Positions 23,809 through 33,111 of a stretch of DNA of 61,588 bases are shown piece after piece. Every line of letters begins with the position of its first letter. Position 1 is the first letter of the stretch. Source of the stretch: Allobosea sp. Root483D1 (GTDB taxonomy: Bacteria > Pseudomonadota > Alphaproteobacteria > Rhizobiales > Beijerinckiaceae). The position numbers were made by a program, and so were the translations under genes. A model generated the notes under the pieces. That model saw only the letters and a program-made list of their open reading frames with translations. It was not told the origin of the DNA and made no database searches. The DNA lies in NCBI RefSeq assembly GCF_001429505.1, contig NZ_LMJW01000002.1:369-61956 (forward strand), written 5' to 3'.

Positions 23809-26800
23809 GTGCGTATCCTGCGGTCCCTGAGCTTCGGCATCGGCCTGGCGGCGCTGAGCCTCGCTGCCGGCTTTGCCGCGCCGGCAATAGCCGCCACCGC
23901 GACCTTGCGTGGCGAAGCCATGCGCGCCGGCTTCGGCCGCCTGTCCTTCACCTTCGACGAGGCGGTGACGACGCGGGTGCGTGTCGCCAACGGCGTCGTC
24001 GTGATCGGCTTCAGCCAACCGGTGAAGCTCGACCTGGGCCGGCTCGCCGCCGAGCTGCCGAGCTACATCTCGGTGATCAGGATCGATCCCGACGAACGCG
24101 GCCTGCGCCTGGCGCTCGCCCGTCCCTATCGCGCCAACTTGCTCGAAGCGGGCGACAAGGCGTTCATCGACCTTCTGCCGGAGAATTGGACCGGCCAGCT
24201 GCCGGGCCTACCGCCCGAGGTCCTCGCCGAACTCACCCAGCGCCTGCGCCTCGCCGAGGCGCGCGCCCGCGACATCGCCCGGGCGCCTGCGCCCGCGCCG
24301 AAGACGCTCGGATTCCGCACCGCCCGCCTGCCGACGCTCGACCGGCTGATGTTCTCGGCGCCGCCGGAGGCCCTGCTCACCCCCAGCCTCGACGACGGCA
24401 AGCTGACGCTGAACTTCGACCAGCCGCTGGCGGTGACGCCCTCGCAGATCCGCAGCCTGCTGCCGGCCGACTTCACGCTTGAGCAGGCGACGATCGGCGA
24501 TGACCGGACGCAGCTCGTCTTCAGCGTGCCGAAGGACCGCCAGCTCCGCAGCTTCCGCGACGAGACCGGCTGGACCGTCGACCTGCCCTATCCTGGCGCC
24601 GCCACCCCGCTCTCGCTGGCCGACCTCCAGGCCACTCCACCAAGCGGAGACAAGCCGGCGGAGGCCAAGGCGCCCGAGCAGAAGCCTGCTGCCGCAGCGC
24701 CGTCCCCTGCCCCGAAGGCTGAAGCGCCGCAGGCCCAGCCCAAGCCGGTTGCAGCCGCCATCGCCAATGCGCCGCCCCGCGATGTCGAAACCGCCTCCGC
24801 CGCCGATGGCGATGGCGGCCGCATCGACTTCCGTTTCTCGCGCCCGACCGGCGCTGCCGCCTTCACCGAGCCCGGCCGGGTCACGCTCGTCTTCGATACG
24901 CGCGACACGCTCGACCCGGACAAGCTCAAGGGCGTGCTGCCGGCGCTGGTGCAGGACGTCACCGTCACGCGCGAGGCCAAGGTCACCATCGTCAGGCTGA
25001 AGACCCGTCGCCAGCAGATCGTGCGGCTCTCCGACGACAACACGCAATGGTCGCTGACCTTCGGCGACAAGGCCGGCAAGCCGGCCGGGGCGCTTACGCC
25101 TCGTCGCGACGCCGACGAGCGCGGCCAGACCATCGTCGCCGTGCCGGTGTCCGGCCTGACCGGCGTGCATTGGCTGGAGAACAGCGAAGGCGGCCCGAGC
25201 CTGGCGGTCGCGACCGTGCTGGGGCCGACGCGAGCCGTCGCCAAACCCTATCGCTTCATCGAGTTCGGCTTGCCGCAAAGCGCCCATGGCGTCGTCGTCA
25301 GCGCCGTCGCGGACGATCTCGCCGTACGCGCCGACACCGACGAGGTCCGGATCGGCCGCCAGAACGGCCTGATCGTCAGCCTCGATGCCGAAAAGCCGCG
25401 CGAGGCGGAAAAGAACGCCCAGGCCCCCGCGCGGCCGCTGCTCGACAGCGAAGCCTGGTCCGCTCTGCACACTGCCGATATCCGCGACCGTACAGCGAGC
25501 CTGCTGCGCGAGGTCGCCGGCGCCTCGCGTGGGCGGAAATCCGAGACCCGGCTGGCGCTGGCCCGCTTCCTAGCCGCCAACGGCATGATGCCGGAAGCGG
25601 CCGGGCCGCTGAATGCACTGCTGGCCGACGATGCCGCGATGCGTGGCAACCGCGACGCGCTGTTCCTGCGCGGTGTGATCGCCACCCGCATGCAGCGCAG
25701 CGCCGAGGCGCTGAAGGCGTTCGACGCCGCGCCGATCCGCGACGAGGCCGAGGCCGGGCTCTGGCGCGCCCTCTCCGAGCAGAGACTCGGGCGCAGCGCC
25801 CAGGCGCTCGCCGGCTTCCGCCGGGCCGAGGACATCCTCGACCGCTACCCGGCCGATCTCCAGGCCGAGTTCCGTCCGGCCATGGCGCGTGCCGCGCTCG
25901 CCAGCGGCGAGGCGACGGTGGCGGAAAAGCAGATCGGCCTGCTCGCCGAGATGCCCGAGGACCTGATCAATCCCGAGGAGCTGGCGCTGCTACGCGCCAG
26001 GCTCGACGATGTCAGCGGCCGGCCGGAGGAGGCGATCAACGGCTACAAGCCGCTCTTCGAGGCGAAGACGCGGCCGATCGCGGCCGAAGCGCAACTGCGC
26101 GCCGTCAAGCTCGCCCGTGCCGAGAAGCGCGCGGATTTCTCGCCGGACGAAGCCATAGCCCGGCTGGAAACGGTCTCGGCGATCTGGCGTGGCGGCGAGG
26201 TCGAGATCGAGGCCCTGGCCGAGCTCGGCCGCCTCTATGCCGAGCAGCAGCGCTGGCGCGACGCCTTCCAGACGGCGCGGCGCGCCAACGAGATCTTCCC
26301 GGAGCATCCGGCGACGCGGCTCCTGCACGACGAGACCGCCCAGCGCTTCGAGGCGCTGTTCAGCGATCCCAATCTGGAGAAGCTGCCGCGGCTCGAAGCC
26401 CTGGCGATGTTCTACGATTTCAAGGAATTCCTGCCGATCGGCCGGCGCGGCGACGAGATCACTCGCCTGCTCGCCGACCGGCTGGTCGAGCTCGACCTGC
26501 TCGACCAGGCCAGCGAAATCCTGCAATACCAGATGGATCGGCGCCTGACCGGCGCGGCCCGCTCCACCGTCGCGACGCGGCTCGCCATGATCCGGCTGAT
26601 GAACGGCAAGCCGGCGGAGGCGCTGCAGGCGATCGTCTCGACCCGGCTCGCCGAGTTGCCGGCCGACGTCAAGCGCGCTCGCCTGCTGCTGGAGGCCAAG
26701 GGCCTTTCCGATCTCTCGCGCACCGACCAGGCGCTCGACCTGCTGGAGGGCGAGAGCGGCCCGGAGGTCGACCGGCTCAACGCCGACATCCTCTGGAACG

Positions 26801-27207
26801 GCCGGCGCTGGCGCGAGGCCGGCGAGGCGCTCGAACGCATCCTCGGCGAAAGCTGGCGCGGCCAGACGCCGCTCGGCGACGGCGAGCGCGGCGACGTGAT
26901 GCGCGCCGCCATCGGCTATGTCATGTCGGACGAAGCGCTCTCGCTCGACCGGCTGCGCACCAAGTTCGCCGCCAAGATGGCGCAGGGTGCCGACGCAAGG
27001 CTGTTCGGCTTCGTCACCGGCGCAAGCCGGGCCAGCGTCGCCGACATCCGCGAAGCTGCACGCACGGCCGCCGGCTCCGACACGATGACCGATTTCCTCA
27101 AGGAATACCGTAAGCGCTACCCGGCCTATTCCAGCGCCGTGCGGGAGCGACGCAAGGCCGGAGATGCGGACGCCGCCAATTCCGGACCGCAGCCGGGCCA
27201 GGGCTGA
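23809..27207 (+). CDS. Large exported TPR-repeat protein of the flagellar region, unknown function
   Basis: This 1132-residue protein starts at GTG 23809, with an arginine-led signal peptide cut after about residue 28 (APAIAA). Three AMIN-like beta modules follow (about 30-145, 165-265 and 325-430, e.g. RIDFRFSRPTGAAAFTEPGRVTLVFD). A proline/alanine/lysine linker (about 280-325) lies between the second and third. A long helical region of TPR-like repeats runs from about 560 to the end (ALLADDAAMRGNRDALFLRG, AQALAGFRRAEDIL, ELGRLYAEQQRWRDAFQTAR). No catalytic motif is visible. It sits between flagellar operons and has a CtrA-like box, which suggests a periplasmic scaffold role in motility or cell-cycle envelope work. 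That is inference. Confidence 0.7.
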   Translation: MRILRSLSFGIGLAALSLAAGFAAPAIAATATLRGEAMRAGFGRLSFTFDEAVTTRVRVANGVVVIGFSQPVKLDLGRLAAELPSYISVIRIDPDERGLRLALARPYRANLLEAGDKAFIDLLPENWTGQLPGLPPEVLAELTQRLRLAEARARDIARAPAPAPKTLGFRTARLPTLDRLMFSAPPEALLTPSLDDGKLTLNFDQPLAVTPSQIRSLLPADFTLEQATIGDDRTQLVFSVPKDRQLRSFRDETGWTVDLPYPGAATPLSLADLQATPPSGDKPAEAKAPEQKPAAAAPSPAPKAEAPQAQPKPVAAAIANAPPRDVETASAADGDGGRIDFRFSRPTGAAAFTEPGRVTLVFDTRDTLDPDKLKGVLPALVQDVTVTREAKVTIVRLKTRRQQIVRLSDDNTQWSLTFGDKAGKPAGALTPRRDADERGQTIVAVPVSGLTGVHWLENSEGGPSLAVATVLGPTRAVAKPYRFIEFGLPQSAHGVVVSAVADDLAVRADTDEVRIGRQNGLIVSLDAEKPREAEKNAQAPARPLLDSEAWSALHTADIRDRTASLLREVAGASRGRKSETRLALARFLAANGMMPEAAGPLNALLADDAAMRGNRDALFLRGVIATRMQRSAEALKAFDAAPIRDEAEAGLWRALSEQRLGRSAQALAGFRRAEDILDRYPADLQAEFRPAMARAALASGEATVAEKQIGLLAEMPEDLINPEELALLRARLDDVSGRPEEAINGYKPLFEAKTRPIAAEAQLRAVKLARAEKRADFSPDEAIARLETVSAIWRGGEVEIEALAELGRLYAEQQRWRDAFQTARRANEIFPEHPATRLLHDETAQRFEALFSDPNLEKLPRLEALAMFYDFKEFLPIGRRGDEITRLLADRLVELDLLDQASEILQYQMDRRLTGAARSTVATRLAMIRLMNGKPAEALQAIVSTRLAELPADVKRARLLLEAKGLSDLSRTDQALDLLEGESGPEVDRLNADILWNGRRWREAGEALERILGESWRGQTPLGDGERGDVMRAAIGYVMSDEALSLDRLRTKFAAKMAQGADARLFGFVTGASRASVADIREAARTAAGSDTMTDFLKEYRKRYPAYSSAVRERRKAGDADAANSGPQPGQG

Positions 27208-27216
27208 GCGGTCGCG

Positions 27217-27978
27217 TCAACTGCCGTAGCTCTTGACCAGCGAGCCGGCGACCAGCCCCCAGCCGTCGACCAGCACGAAGAAGATCAGCTTGAACGGCAG
27301 CGCCACCGTTACCGGCGGCAGCATCATCATGCCGACCGACATCAGGATCGAGGCGACCACCAGGTCGATGATCAGGAACGGCACGAACAGCAGGAAGCCG
27401 ATCTCGAAGGCGCGCCGGAGTTCCGAGATCATGAAAGCCGGAATGAGCACCTGAATCTGGACCTGATCGGGGCGCTCGGGCGGGGGTTCGCGCGACATCT
27501 CCATGAACAGCGCCAGGTCCTTCTCGCGCACATGCTTCAGCATGAACTCGCGGAACGGCACGATGCCGCGCTCGAACGCTTCCTGCGGCTGCATCTGGCC
27601 GGCGATCACCGGCGCGCCGGCGACGCGATAGGCCTCCTTCAGGGTCGGCGCCATCACGAAGCCGGTCAGGAACAGCGAGAGCCCGATGATCACCGCATTG
27701 GGCGGCGCCGTCTGGGTGCCGATCGCCGAGCGCAGCAACGACAGCACCACCACGATGCGGGTGAACGAGGTCACCATGATCAGGATCGACGGCGCCAGCG
27801 ACAGCACCGTGATCGTGGCGATCACTTGCAACGCCCGCTCGGTGACACCGCCCTGGCCGAGATCGAGCGAGAGCGTCTGGGCCTGCGCGACGGCGGCGAT
27901 CCCCAGCATGCCGAGCGCCGCGGCGAACCCCGCCAGCCAGCGCAATCTCCGTCCCGTGGGTATCCGCCTGCCCATCAT
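27217..27978 (-). CDS. fliP: Flagellar type III export protein FliP
   Basis: This 253-residue export-gate protein has a cleavable signal ([14 protein letters not shown]). It carries the blocks [39 protein letters not shown] and the ending [21 protein letters not shown]. With FliQ and FliR it forms the export gate. It lies 113 bases after fliO on the same strand and ends 9 bases from the convergent TPR gene. Confidence 0.96.
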   Translation of the reverse strand: MMGRRIPTGRRLRWLAGFAAALGMLGIAAVAQAQTLSLDLGQGGVTERALQVIATITVLSLAPSILIMVTSFTRIVVVLSLLRSAIGTQTAPPNAVIIGLSLFLTGFVMAPTLKEAYRVAGAPVIAGQMQPQEAFERGIVPFREFMLKHVREKDLALFMEMSREPPPERPDQVQIQVLIPAFMISELRRAFEIGFLLFVPFLIIDLVVASILMSVGMMMLPPVTVALPFKLIFFVLVDGWGLVAGSLVKSYGS

Positions 27979-28091
27979 CCGCCCCTGCCCGAATCACGGC
28001 TCGGGCTCGCGGGAAAGCTAGAGCAAGGCTCGGAGGCGGGAAGAGGGTTTGCGCCGCTATCCCCCGGCGCCTTCACACCGGAGGAGCGAGC

Positions 28092-29429
28092 TCAACCCTT
28101 CGTCTTGGGATCGCGCCCTAGCAGGCGGGCGAACTCGGCCTCGATCGCGTCGACCGAGAACGGATCGTCCTCAGCCGGCTTGGCGGCCGGCTTCGGCTCG
28201 TCGGCAGGCTTGACTTCGGCCGGCTTGGCGTCAGCAGCCTTGGTGTCCGCCGCCTTTGCCTCCTGAGGCTTCGCCTCGGCAGGTTTGGACTCGCTCGGTT
28301 TGGGCTCGTTCTTGGCCGGGGCCTCGGCCTTGTCGGCCTTGGCGGTATCCTGCACCTCGTCGAGCACGTCGTCGAAGACCGGCGCGAACTTGGTTGGCTT
28401 GCTCGGCTCCGGCGCCTGTTCCTTCGCCGGCTCGGGCTTCTTCTCGTCCGCCTTCACGGGTCCGGCGGCCGGCGGCTTCGGCGGCGCGAAGACCGGCGGG
28501 GCGACCAACGGCGCCTCGGATGCGGCCGGACGCGCCGGCGCAGGCTTCAGCCCGAGCGCCATTTCGAGCTCGGCTTCCATGTCGAGCGCCGGGCGCGCGG
28601 GAGCCGGCGCTGCCGGCTTGGGGGCGGTCGGAGGCTCGGAAGCGGCCGGCGGAGGCGTGACCACCGGCTTGGGCGCCGGCGGCGCTTCCGGCTCGGTCCG
28701 CGGGCCAGCCGAGCCAGGGCGCACGGCCGAGAACGGGCGCTTCAGCGCCTCCTCGAGCTGGCGGGCCATGTCGCCGAGCTCGCTGGCGCTGGCGGCCGGG
28801 GCCGGATCGCGCGCCAGCGTGGCGCCGATGCCGACAGCGCTCGCGGCGACAGCCGGCGGAATCGAGGCCGACTGGGGAGCCGGAGCCGGTCGTAGCGGCG
28901 GCGGCAGAGTCGGGGGCTGGACGACCGCGCGCGGCGGCGGGGCCGGCGGAGGGGCCGGGCGCGGCGGCGGTACGGGCTCGACCGGCACGGCCAGGGCCGG
29001 CACCGGCGAGGGCGGCAGCGGGCGCGGCTCCTCGGCGGCATGCGGGCGCGGCTCGGGCTCGAGCGCCAGCGGCCGCTCGGCCAGGCCTTCGGTCGGCAAG
29101 GGCACGGCGACACGCCCGCCGCTGCGCAAGATATTGGTCTCGACCACCACGTCGGAGGCGCCGCCGATCATGACGAGATGCTCGACATTGTCGCGCCGGA
29201 CCAGGATCAGCTGGCGCTGCCGATCGAGATCGTAGACATCGACCACGCCGAGGCGCGGCTGGCGGGTGCGTCCCCCGCCCTGGCCCTTGAACTTCAAACG
29301 GCCGCCGCTCATCCGCCGCAGGAAGAAGCCGAGCAGCGCCACCAGGAGCAGCACCACTGCGAAGGCGATGATCCAGCGCAGGCCGGAAGAAAGTTCGAAG
29401 CCAAACAAAGTCTGCAAGGTCTGCCTCAT
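28092..29429 (-). CDS. fliO: Flagellar biosynthesis protein FliO with a long proline/alanine-rich tail
   Basis: The first 110 residues are FliO-like: membrane segment LRWIIAFAVVLLLVALLGFFL, then the small domain RLGVVDVYDLDRQRQLILVRRDNVEHLVMIGGASDVVVE. FliO helps assemble the FliP-FliR export gate. About 330 further residues are low-complexity and rich in Pro, Ala, Lys and Glu. They end in a short acidic segment with DDPFSVDAIEAEFARLLG. Family members are usually about 100-150 residues without such a tail. It is divergent from flgB. Confidence 0.82.
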   Translation of the reverse strand: MRQTLQTLFGFELSSGLRWIIAFAVVLLLVALLGFFLRRMSGGRLKFKGQGGGRTRQPRLGVVDVYDLDRQRQLILVRRDNVEHLVMIGGASDVVVETNILRSGGRVAVPLPTEGLAERPLALEPEPRPHAAEEPRPLPPSPVPALAVPVEPVPPPRPAPPPAPPPRAVVQPPTLPPPLRPAPAPQSASIPPAVAASAVGIGATLARDPAPAASASELGDMARQLEEALKRPFSAVRPGSAGPRTEPEAPPAPKPVVTPPPAASEPPTAPKPAAPAPARPALDMEAELEMALGLKPAPARPAASEAPLVAPPVFAPPKPPAAGPVKADEKKPEPAKEQAPEPSKPTKFAPVFDDVLDEVQDTAKADKAEAPAKNEPKPSESKPAEAKPQEAKAADTKAADAKPAEVKPADEPKPAAKPAEDDPFSVDAIEAEFARLLGRDPKTKG

Positions 29430-29527
29430 GAAGCGACGCGACAGCCGCTGACCGCTCTTTGTAAGGGCGATCAGGCGGATAGACGGAGCTGGCTATACCA
29501 TAAGCACCGCCAGTTCGAGAAACATGG

Positions 29528-29543
29528 TTAGCAGATGGTTAAC
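29528..29543. promoter_or_regulatory. CtrA-like box in the fliO-flgB gap
   Basis: TTAGCAGATGGTTAAC differs from TTAA-N7-TTAAC at one fixed base. It is the nearer of two boxes to fliO and may serve either direction. Confidence 0.45.
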
Positions 29544-29566
29544 ACCACCGTGCAGATCGCTGTGAA

Positions 29567-29582
29567 TTAACCCGATATTAAC
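29567..29582 (+). promoter_or_regulatory. CtrA-type box before flgB
   Basis: TTAACCCGATATTAAC is a perfect TTAA-N7-TTAAC, and the right half extends to TTAACCAT. It lies 54 bases before the flgB ATG and should control the flgB-flgC-fliE-fliQ-fliR-flhB run. Confidence 0.78.
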
Positions 29583-29636
29583 CATGCACCCGGCAATAAT
29601 TTCCCACTTCGGCGCTGGCCGACGGGAGATTGCGGC

Positions 29637-30020
29637 ATGGCGAACAACGGCCTCGGCCTGATGGGAGCGCTGAAGACGCGCATGCATTGGCATCAGGCGC
29701 GGCAGAAGCTGCTCGCCGAGAATGTCTCCAATGCCGATACGCCGCGCTTCAAGCCTCATGACCTGCGCGCCCCCTCCCCGGCCGGCGGCGCCATGACGTT
29801 GGCGCAGACCTCGCCGATGCATCTCGGCCTTTCCGGCCAGCAAGGCGGCTTCGATCCGCGCGATCCCAAGCGCTTCGAGACCACGCCGAGCAGCAACAGC
29901 GTTAATCTCGAGGACGAGATGATGAAGGTTGCGCAGAACCAGTCGGACTACCAGCTCGCCGCCTCGCTCTACAGCAAGAGCCTGGGGCTGATGAAGATCG
30001 CAATCGGCAAAGGCCGCTGA
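29637..30020 (+). CDS. flgB: Flagellar proximal rod protein FlgB
   Basis: This 127-residue rod protein has the N-terminal block WHQARQKLLAENVSNADTPRFK and the C-terminal SVNLEDEMMKVAQNQSDYQLAASLYSK typical of FlgB. It is first in a rightward run that continues flgC-fliE-fliQ-fliR-flhB. Confidence 0.96.
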   Translation: MANNGLGLMGALKTRMHWHQARQKLLAENVSNADTPRFKPHDLRAPSPAGGAMTLAQTSPMHLGLSGQQGGFDPRDPKRFETTPSSNSVNLEDEMMKVAQNQSDYQLAASLYSKSLGLMKIAIGKGR

Positions 30021-30031
30021 GGAGCCGCATC

Positions 30032-30442
30032 ATGGATCTGCTCAAGAGTCTCGCCGTCGCTGCCTCCGGCCTCAAGGGCCAGGCCGGGCGCATGCGCGTC
30101 ATCGCCGAGAACCTAGCCAATGCCGATTCCTCGCCGGAACGCGCCGGCGTCGACCCTTATCGCCGCAAGATCGTGACCTTCCAGGGCAAGCTCGACCGCG
30201 AGCTCGAGGCCCAGGTGGTCGAGCTTGGTCGCGTCAGCCGCGACCGCAGCGATTTCAAGACGAAATACGATCCGGGCCATCCGGCGGCCGACGCCAGCGG
30301 CCAGGTCCGCATGCCCAACGTCAACTCGCTGATCGAGTCGATGGACATGCGCGAGGCCCAGCGCAGCTACGAGGCCAATCTCAACGTCATCTCGTCCACG
30401 CGCCGGATGATCCAGCGCACCATCGACATCCTGCGCGCCTGA
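30032..30442 (+). CDS. flgC: Flagellar proximal rod protein FlgC
   Basis: This 136-residue protein has the helical N-terminus SLAVAASGLKGQAGRMRVIAENLANADS. The ending is MPNVNSLIESMDMREAQRSYEANLNVISSTRRM. It is 11 bases after flgB and stacks with FlgB and FlgF in the rod. Confidence 0.97.
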   Translation: MDLLKSLAVAASGLKGQAGRMRVIAENLANADSSPERAGVDPYRRKIVTFQGKLDRELEAQVVELGRVSRDRSDFKTKYDPGHPAADASGQVRMPNVNSLIESMDMREAQRSYEANLNVISSTRRMIQRTIDILRA

Positions 30443-30471
30443 CCTCCCACGGCTGAAGCGGAGCCCACCCG

Positions 30472-30804
30472 ATGACCACCTCGAGTTTCGCCGCCGGCGC
30501 CTATGCCTCGGTCCAGGGCATGGGCGCGAGCGCCCTACTGAAGAAGCCGGCCTCGGTCGGTGGCCTCGACGGGGCCGGCGCCGGCCTGCCCGACTTCTCG
30601 TCCCTCGTCAGCAAGGCACTGGAATCGACCGCGCAGAGCGCCCGCCAGGCGGACATCCAGACCGGCAAGGTCGCCGCCGGCCGCTCCGACGTCGTCGACG
30701 TGGTCACGGCCGTCGCCGAGAGCGAGGCCGCGATCGAGACGCTGGTGGCGGTGCGCGACCGGGTCATCGCCGCCTATGAGGAAATCATGCGGATGCCGGT
30801 CTGA
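30472..30804 (+). CDS. fliE: Flagellar hook-basal body protein FliE
   Basis: This 110-residue adaptor joins the MS ring to the rod. Its C-terminal half carries the FliE block DVVDVVTAVAESEAAIETLVAVRDRVIAAYEEIMRMPV. The N-terminal third is glycine/alanine-rich and poorly conserved. It lies between flgC and fliQ with gaps of 29 and 39 bases. Confidence 0.94.
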   Translation: MTTSSFAAGAYASVQGMGASALLKKPASVGGLDGAGAGLPDFSSLVSKALESTAQSARQADIQTGKVAAGRSDVVDVVTAVAESEAAIETLVAVRDRVIAAYEEIMRMPV

Positions 30805-30843
30805 CGCCGCCATCCCGCAAAGCGCACAACGGAATGTGAGCCT

Positions 30844-31110
30844 ATGACCTCCGCAGCCATCCTCGACGTCGCCCGTGACGGCATCGTCGTCTTCCTCAAG
30901 GCCGGCGCGCCGCTGATGCTGATCGCGCTCGTGGTCGGTCTCGTCGTCTCGCTGATCCAGGCGCTGACGCAGATCCAGGAACAGACCCTGGTCTATGTCC
31001 CGAAGATCATCGCGGTCTTCGCGGCGCTGCTGCTGTTTTTGCCGTTCATGGGCGACGCTCTGGCGGGTTATATGGGCAGGGTCGCCGTCCGAATCGCCAC
31101 GGGCGAATGA
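30844..31110 (+). CDS. fliQ: Flagellar type III export protein FliQ
   Basis: This 88-residue protein has two membrane helices (APLMLIALVVGLVVSLIQALTQIQEQTL and KIIAVFAALLLFLPFMGDALAGYM) and the standard FliQ length. It is part of the FliP-FliQ-FliR export gate and is followed by fliR. Confidence 0.96.
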   Translation: MTSAAILDVARDGIVVFLKAGAPLMLIALVVGLVVSLIQALTQIQEQTLVYVPKIIAVFAALLLFLPFMGDALAGYMGRVAVRIATGE

Positions 31111-31187
31111 ATTCAGCGCCAGCCAGCGCCTCCTACCCACGGAGTCCGGTCGGCGCGCCTTGCTGGCGTGGGAGCCGGGTTCGCCCG

Positions 31188-31946
31188 ATGCAGATCGCCA
31201 TCCTGCCCGAGCTCAGCGCGCTGTTCGTGCTGGTCTTCGCGCGCGTCGGTACTTTGGTGATGCTGATGCCGGGCCTCGGCGAGCGCCTCATCCTCTCGCG
31301 CGGCCGGCTCTCCCTCGCCTTCTTCCTGGCACTCGTGATCCTGCCAATGGCGCGCGGTGCGATCACCATCCCGCAGACTCCGGCAGCGCTGGGCGGGCTC
31401 TTGATCAGCGAAATCCTTGTCGGGCTCGTCATCGGCGCCAGCGTGCGCCTGCTTATGGGGGCGCTGCAGACGGCCGGCTTCATCGTCGCCCAGACCATGG
31501 GATTGGGCTTCGCCGTCACCGTCGACCCGAGCGGCGGTCTTCAGAATCCCTCGATCGCCAATTTCCTCTCGATGCTCGGCATCACGCTGATCCTGGCGAC
31601 GGATCTGCACCATCTCGCACTCGCCGCCATCCATGAGAGCTACCGGCTGCTGCCGCCCGGCGGCTTTCCCGAGATCGGCGACGTGATGACCCTCGCGGTC
31701 AAGGCGATGGCGCAGGGTTTCTCGCTCGCGGTGCAAATCTCGGCCCCGTTCATCGTCTTCGGCCTGCTGTTCAATCTCGGCCTGGGTGTGCTGGCGCGAT
31801 TGATGCCGCAGCTCCAGGTCTTCTTCCTTGCGGTCCCCGCCTCGATCCTCGGCGGCATGCTGGTGCTCTTCGCTTCGGTCGGAGTGATGATGGGCGTCTT
31901 CCTCGACGATCTCGGCGCCTTCCTGCGCCAATTCATCGGTCTGTAA
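31188..31946 (+). CDS. fliR: Flagellar type III export protein FliR
   Basis: This 252-residue, six-segment membrane protein starts MQIAILPELSALFVLVFARVGTL at the ATG at 31188. An open frame from 31107 would add a polar, unconserved leader. The family block MGLGFAVTVDPSGGLQNPSIANFL is clear. It is 12 bases before flhB. Confidence 0.95.
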   Translation: MQIAILPELSALFVLVFARVGTLVMLMPGLGERLILSRGRLSLAFFLALVILPMARGAITIPQTPAALGGLLISEILVGLVIGASVRLLMGALQTAGFIVAQTMGLGFAVTVDPSGGLQNPSIANFLSMLGITLILATDLHHLALAAIHESYRLLPPGGFPEIGDVMTLAVKAMAQGFSLAVQISAPFIVFGLLFNLGLGVLARLMPQLQVFFLAVPASILGGMLVLFASVGVMMGVFLDDLGAFLRQFIGL

Positions 31947-31958
31947 GGACATAGAGCG

Positions 31959-33026
31959 ATGGCGGGAGACGTCGAGAACGAAGATCGCACAGAAGAACCG
32001 ACCCAGCGAAAGCTCGACGAAGCCATCGACAAAGGCGACGTCGCGCGCTCGCAGGAGATCGGCACCTTCTTCGTGCTCTGCGGCTTCACTTTGGCGCTAA
32101 TGGTCGCAGCCGGCAGCTCGGCCCGCGACGCCGCGCTCTCGCTGCGCTCCTTCCTGATGAACGCTCATCAGGTCTCGGACGACGCCGGCGCCCTCTTCCA
32201 CGTCACCAGCAAGGGCGTGATGACCGGCTTTGCCATCATGGCCCTGCCGCTCGGCTTCATCCTCATCGCCGCGCTCGCCGGCGCGCTGATCCAGCACAAG
32301 CCGCTCTGGACCACCGAGCCGATGATGCCGAAATTCGACCGGATCTCGCCGATGGCCGGGGCGAAGCGGATTTTCGGCAAGGAGGCCTGGGTCAATTTCG
32401 CCAAGGGCCTCGCCAAGATCGCCCTGGTCGGCGTCGGCGTCTGGATCGTGCTCTGGGGCGAGCGCGACCGCCTGCAGGGCTTCGCCCAGATGGATGTGCA
32501 CGCCCTGCTGCCGGCCGTGCTCGTCATGACGATCAAGCTGATGGCCAGCGTGCTCGCCATCTTCGCGATCATCGCCATCGGCGATTTCGGCTACCAGCGC
32601 TTCACCTGGTACCAGCGCCAGCGCATGACCAAGCAGGAACTCAAGGACGAGTACAAGAACACCGAAGGCAATCCCGAGGTGAAGGCCAAGCTGCGGCAAT
32701 TGCGCGCCCAGCGCGCCCGCTCGCGCATGATGGCGCAGGTGCCCAAAGCGACGGTGATCATCACCAACCCGACCCACTACGCCATCGCCCTGCAATACGA
32801 ATCCGGCCAGGGCGCGCCGCTCTGCGTCGCCAAGGGCGTCGATGCGATCGCGCTGAAGATCCGCGAGGTCGCCGGCGAGCACAGCATCCCGATCGTCGAG
32901 AACCCGCCTCTGGCCCGCGCGCTCTACGCCACCGTCGACGTCGATGATGAAATTCCTGTCGAACACTATCAGGCGGTGGCGGAAGTGATCGGATACGTCT
33001 TGCGCCTGAAGCGCCGGCGCGCCTAA
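31959..33026 (+). CDS. flhB: Flagellar type III export switch protein FlhB
   Basis: This 355-residue protein has an N-terminal charged segment EDRTEEPTQRKLDEAIDKGDVARSQE, four membrane segments and a cytoplasmic autocleavage domain. The cleavage motif NPTH is at residues 270-273. Cleavage there switches export from rod/hook to filament substrates. The short tail ends KRRRA. It is the last flagellar gene of this run; the CckA-type kinase gene follows after 85 bases. Confidence 0.97.
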   Translation: MAGDVENEDRTEEPTQRKLDEAIDKGDVARSQEIGTFFVLCGFTLALMVAAGSSARDAALSLRSFLMNAHQVSDDAGALFHVTSKGVMTGFAIMALPLGFILIAALAGALIQHKPLWTTEPMMPKFDRISPMAGAKRIFGKEAWVNFAKGLAKIALVGVGVWIVLWGERDRLQGFAQMDVHALLPAVLVMTIKLMASVLAIFAIIAIGDFGYQRFTWYQRQRMTKQELKDEYKNTEGNPEVKAKLRQLRAQRARSRMMAQVPKATVIITNPTHYAIALQYESGQGAPLCVAKGVDAIALKIREVAGEHSIPIVENPPLARALYATVDVDDEIPVEHYQAVAEVIGYVLRLKRRRA

Positions 33027-33111
33027 CTCGCTGGCTGGGCAGGCATCTCTGCTATATGCCGGCCCTCGACCCCTCCACTGACGGGCGACTGAAGGAAACG
33101 GACCCGCTGCA

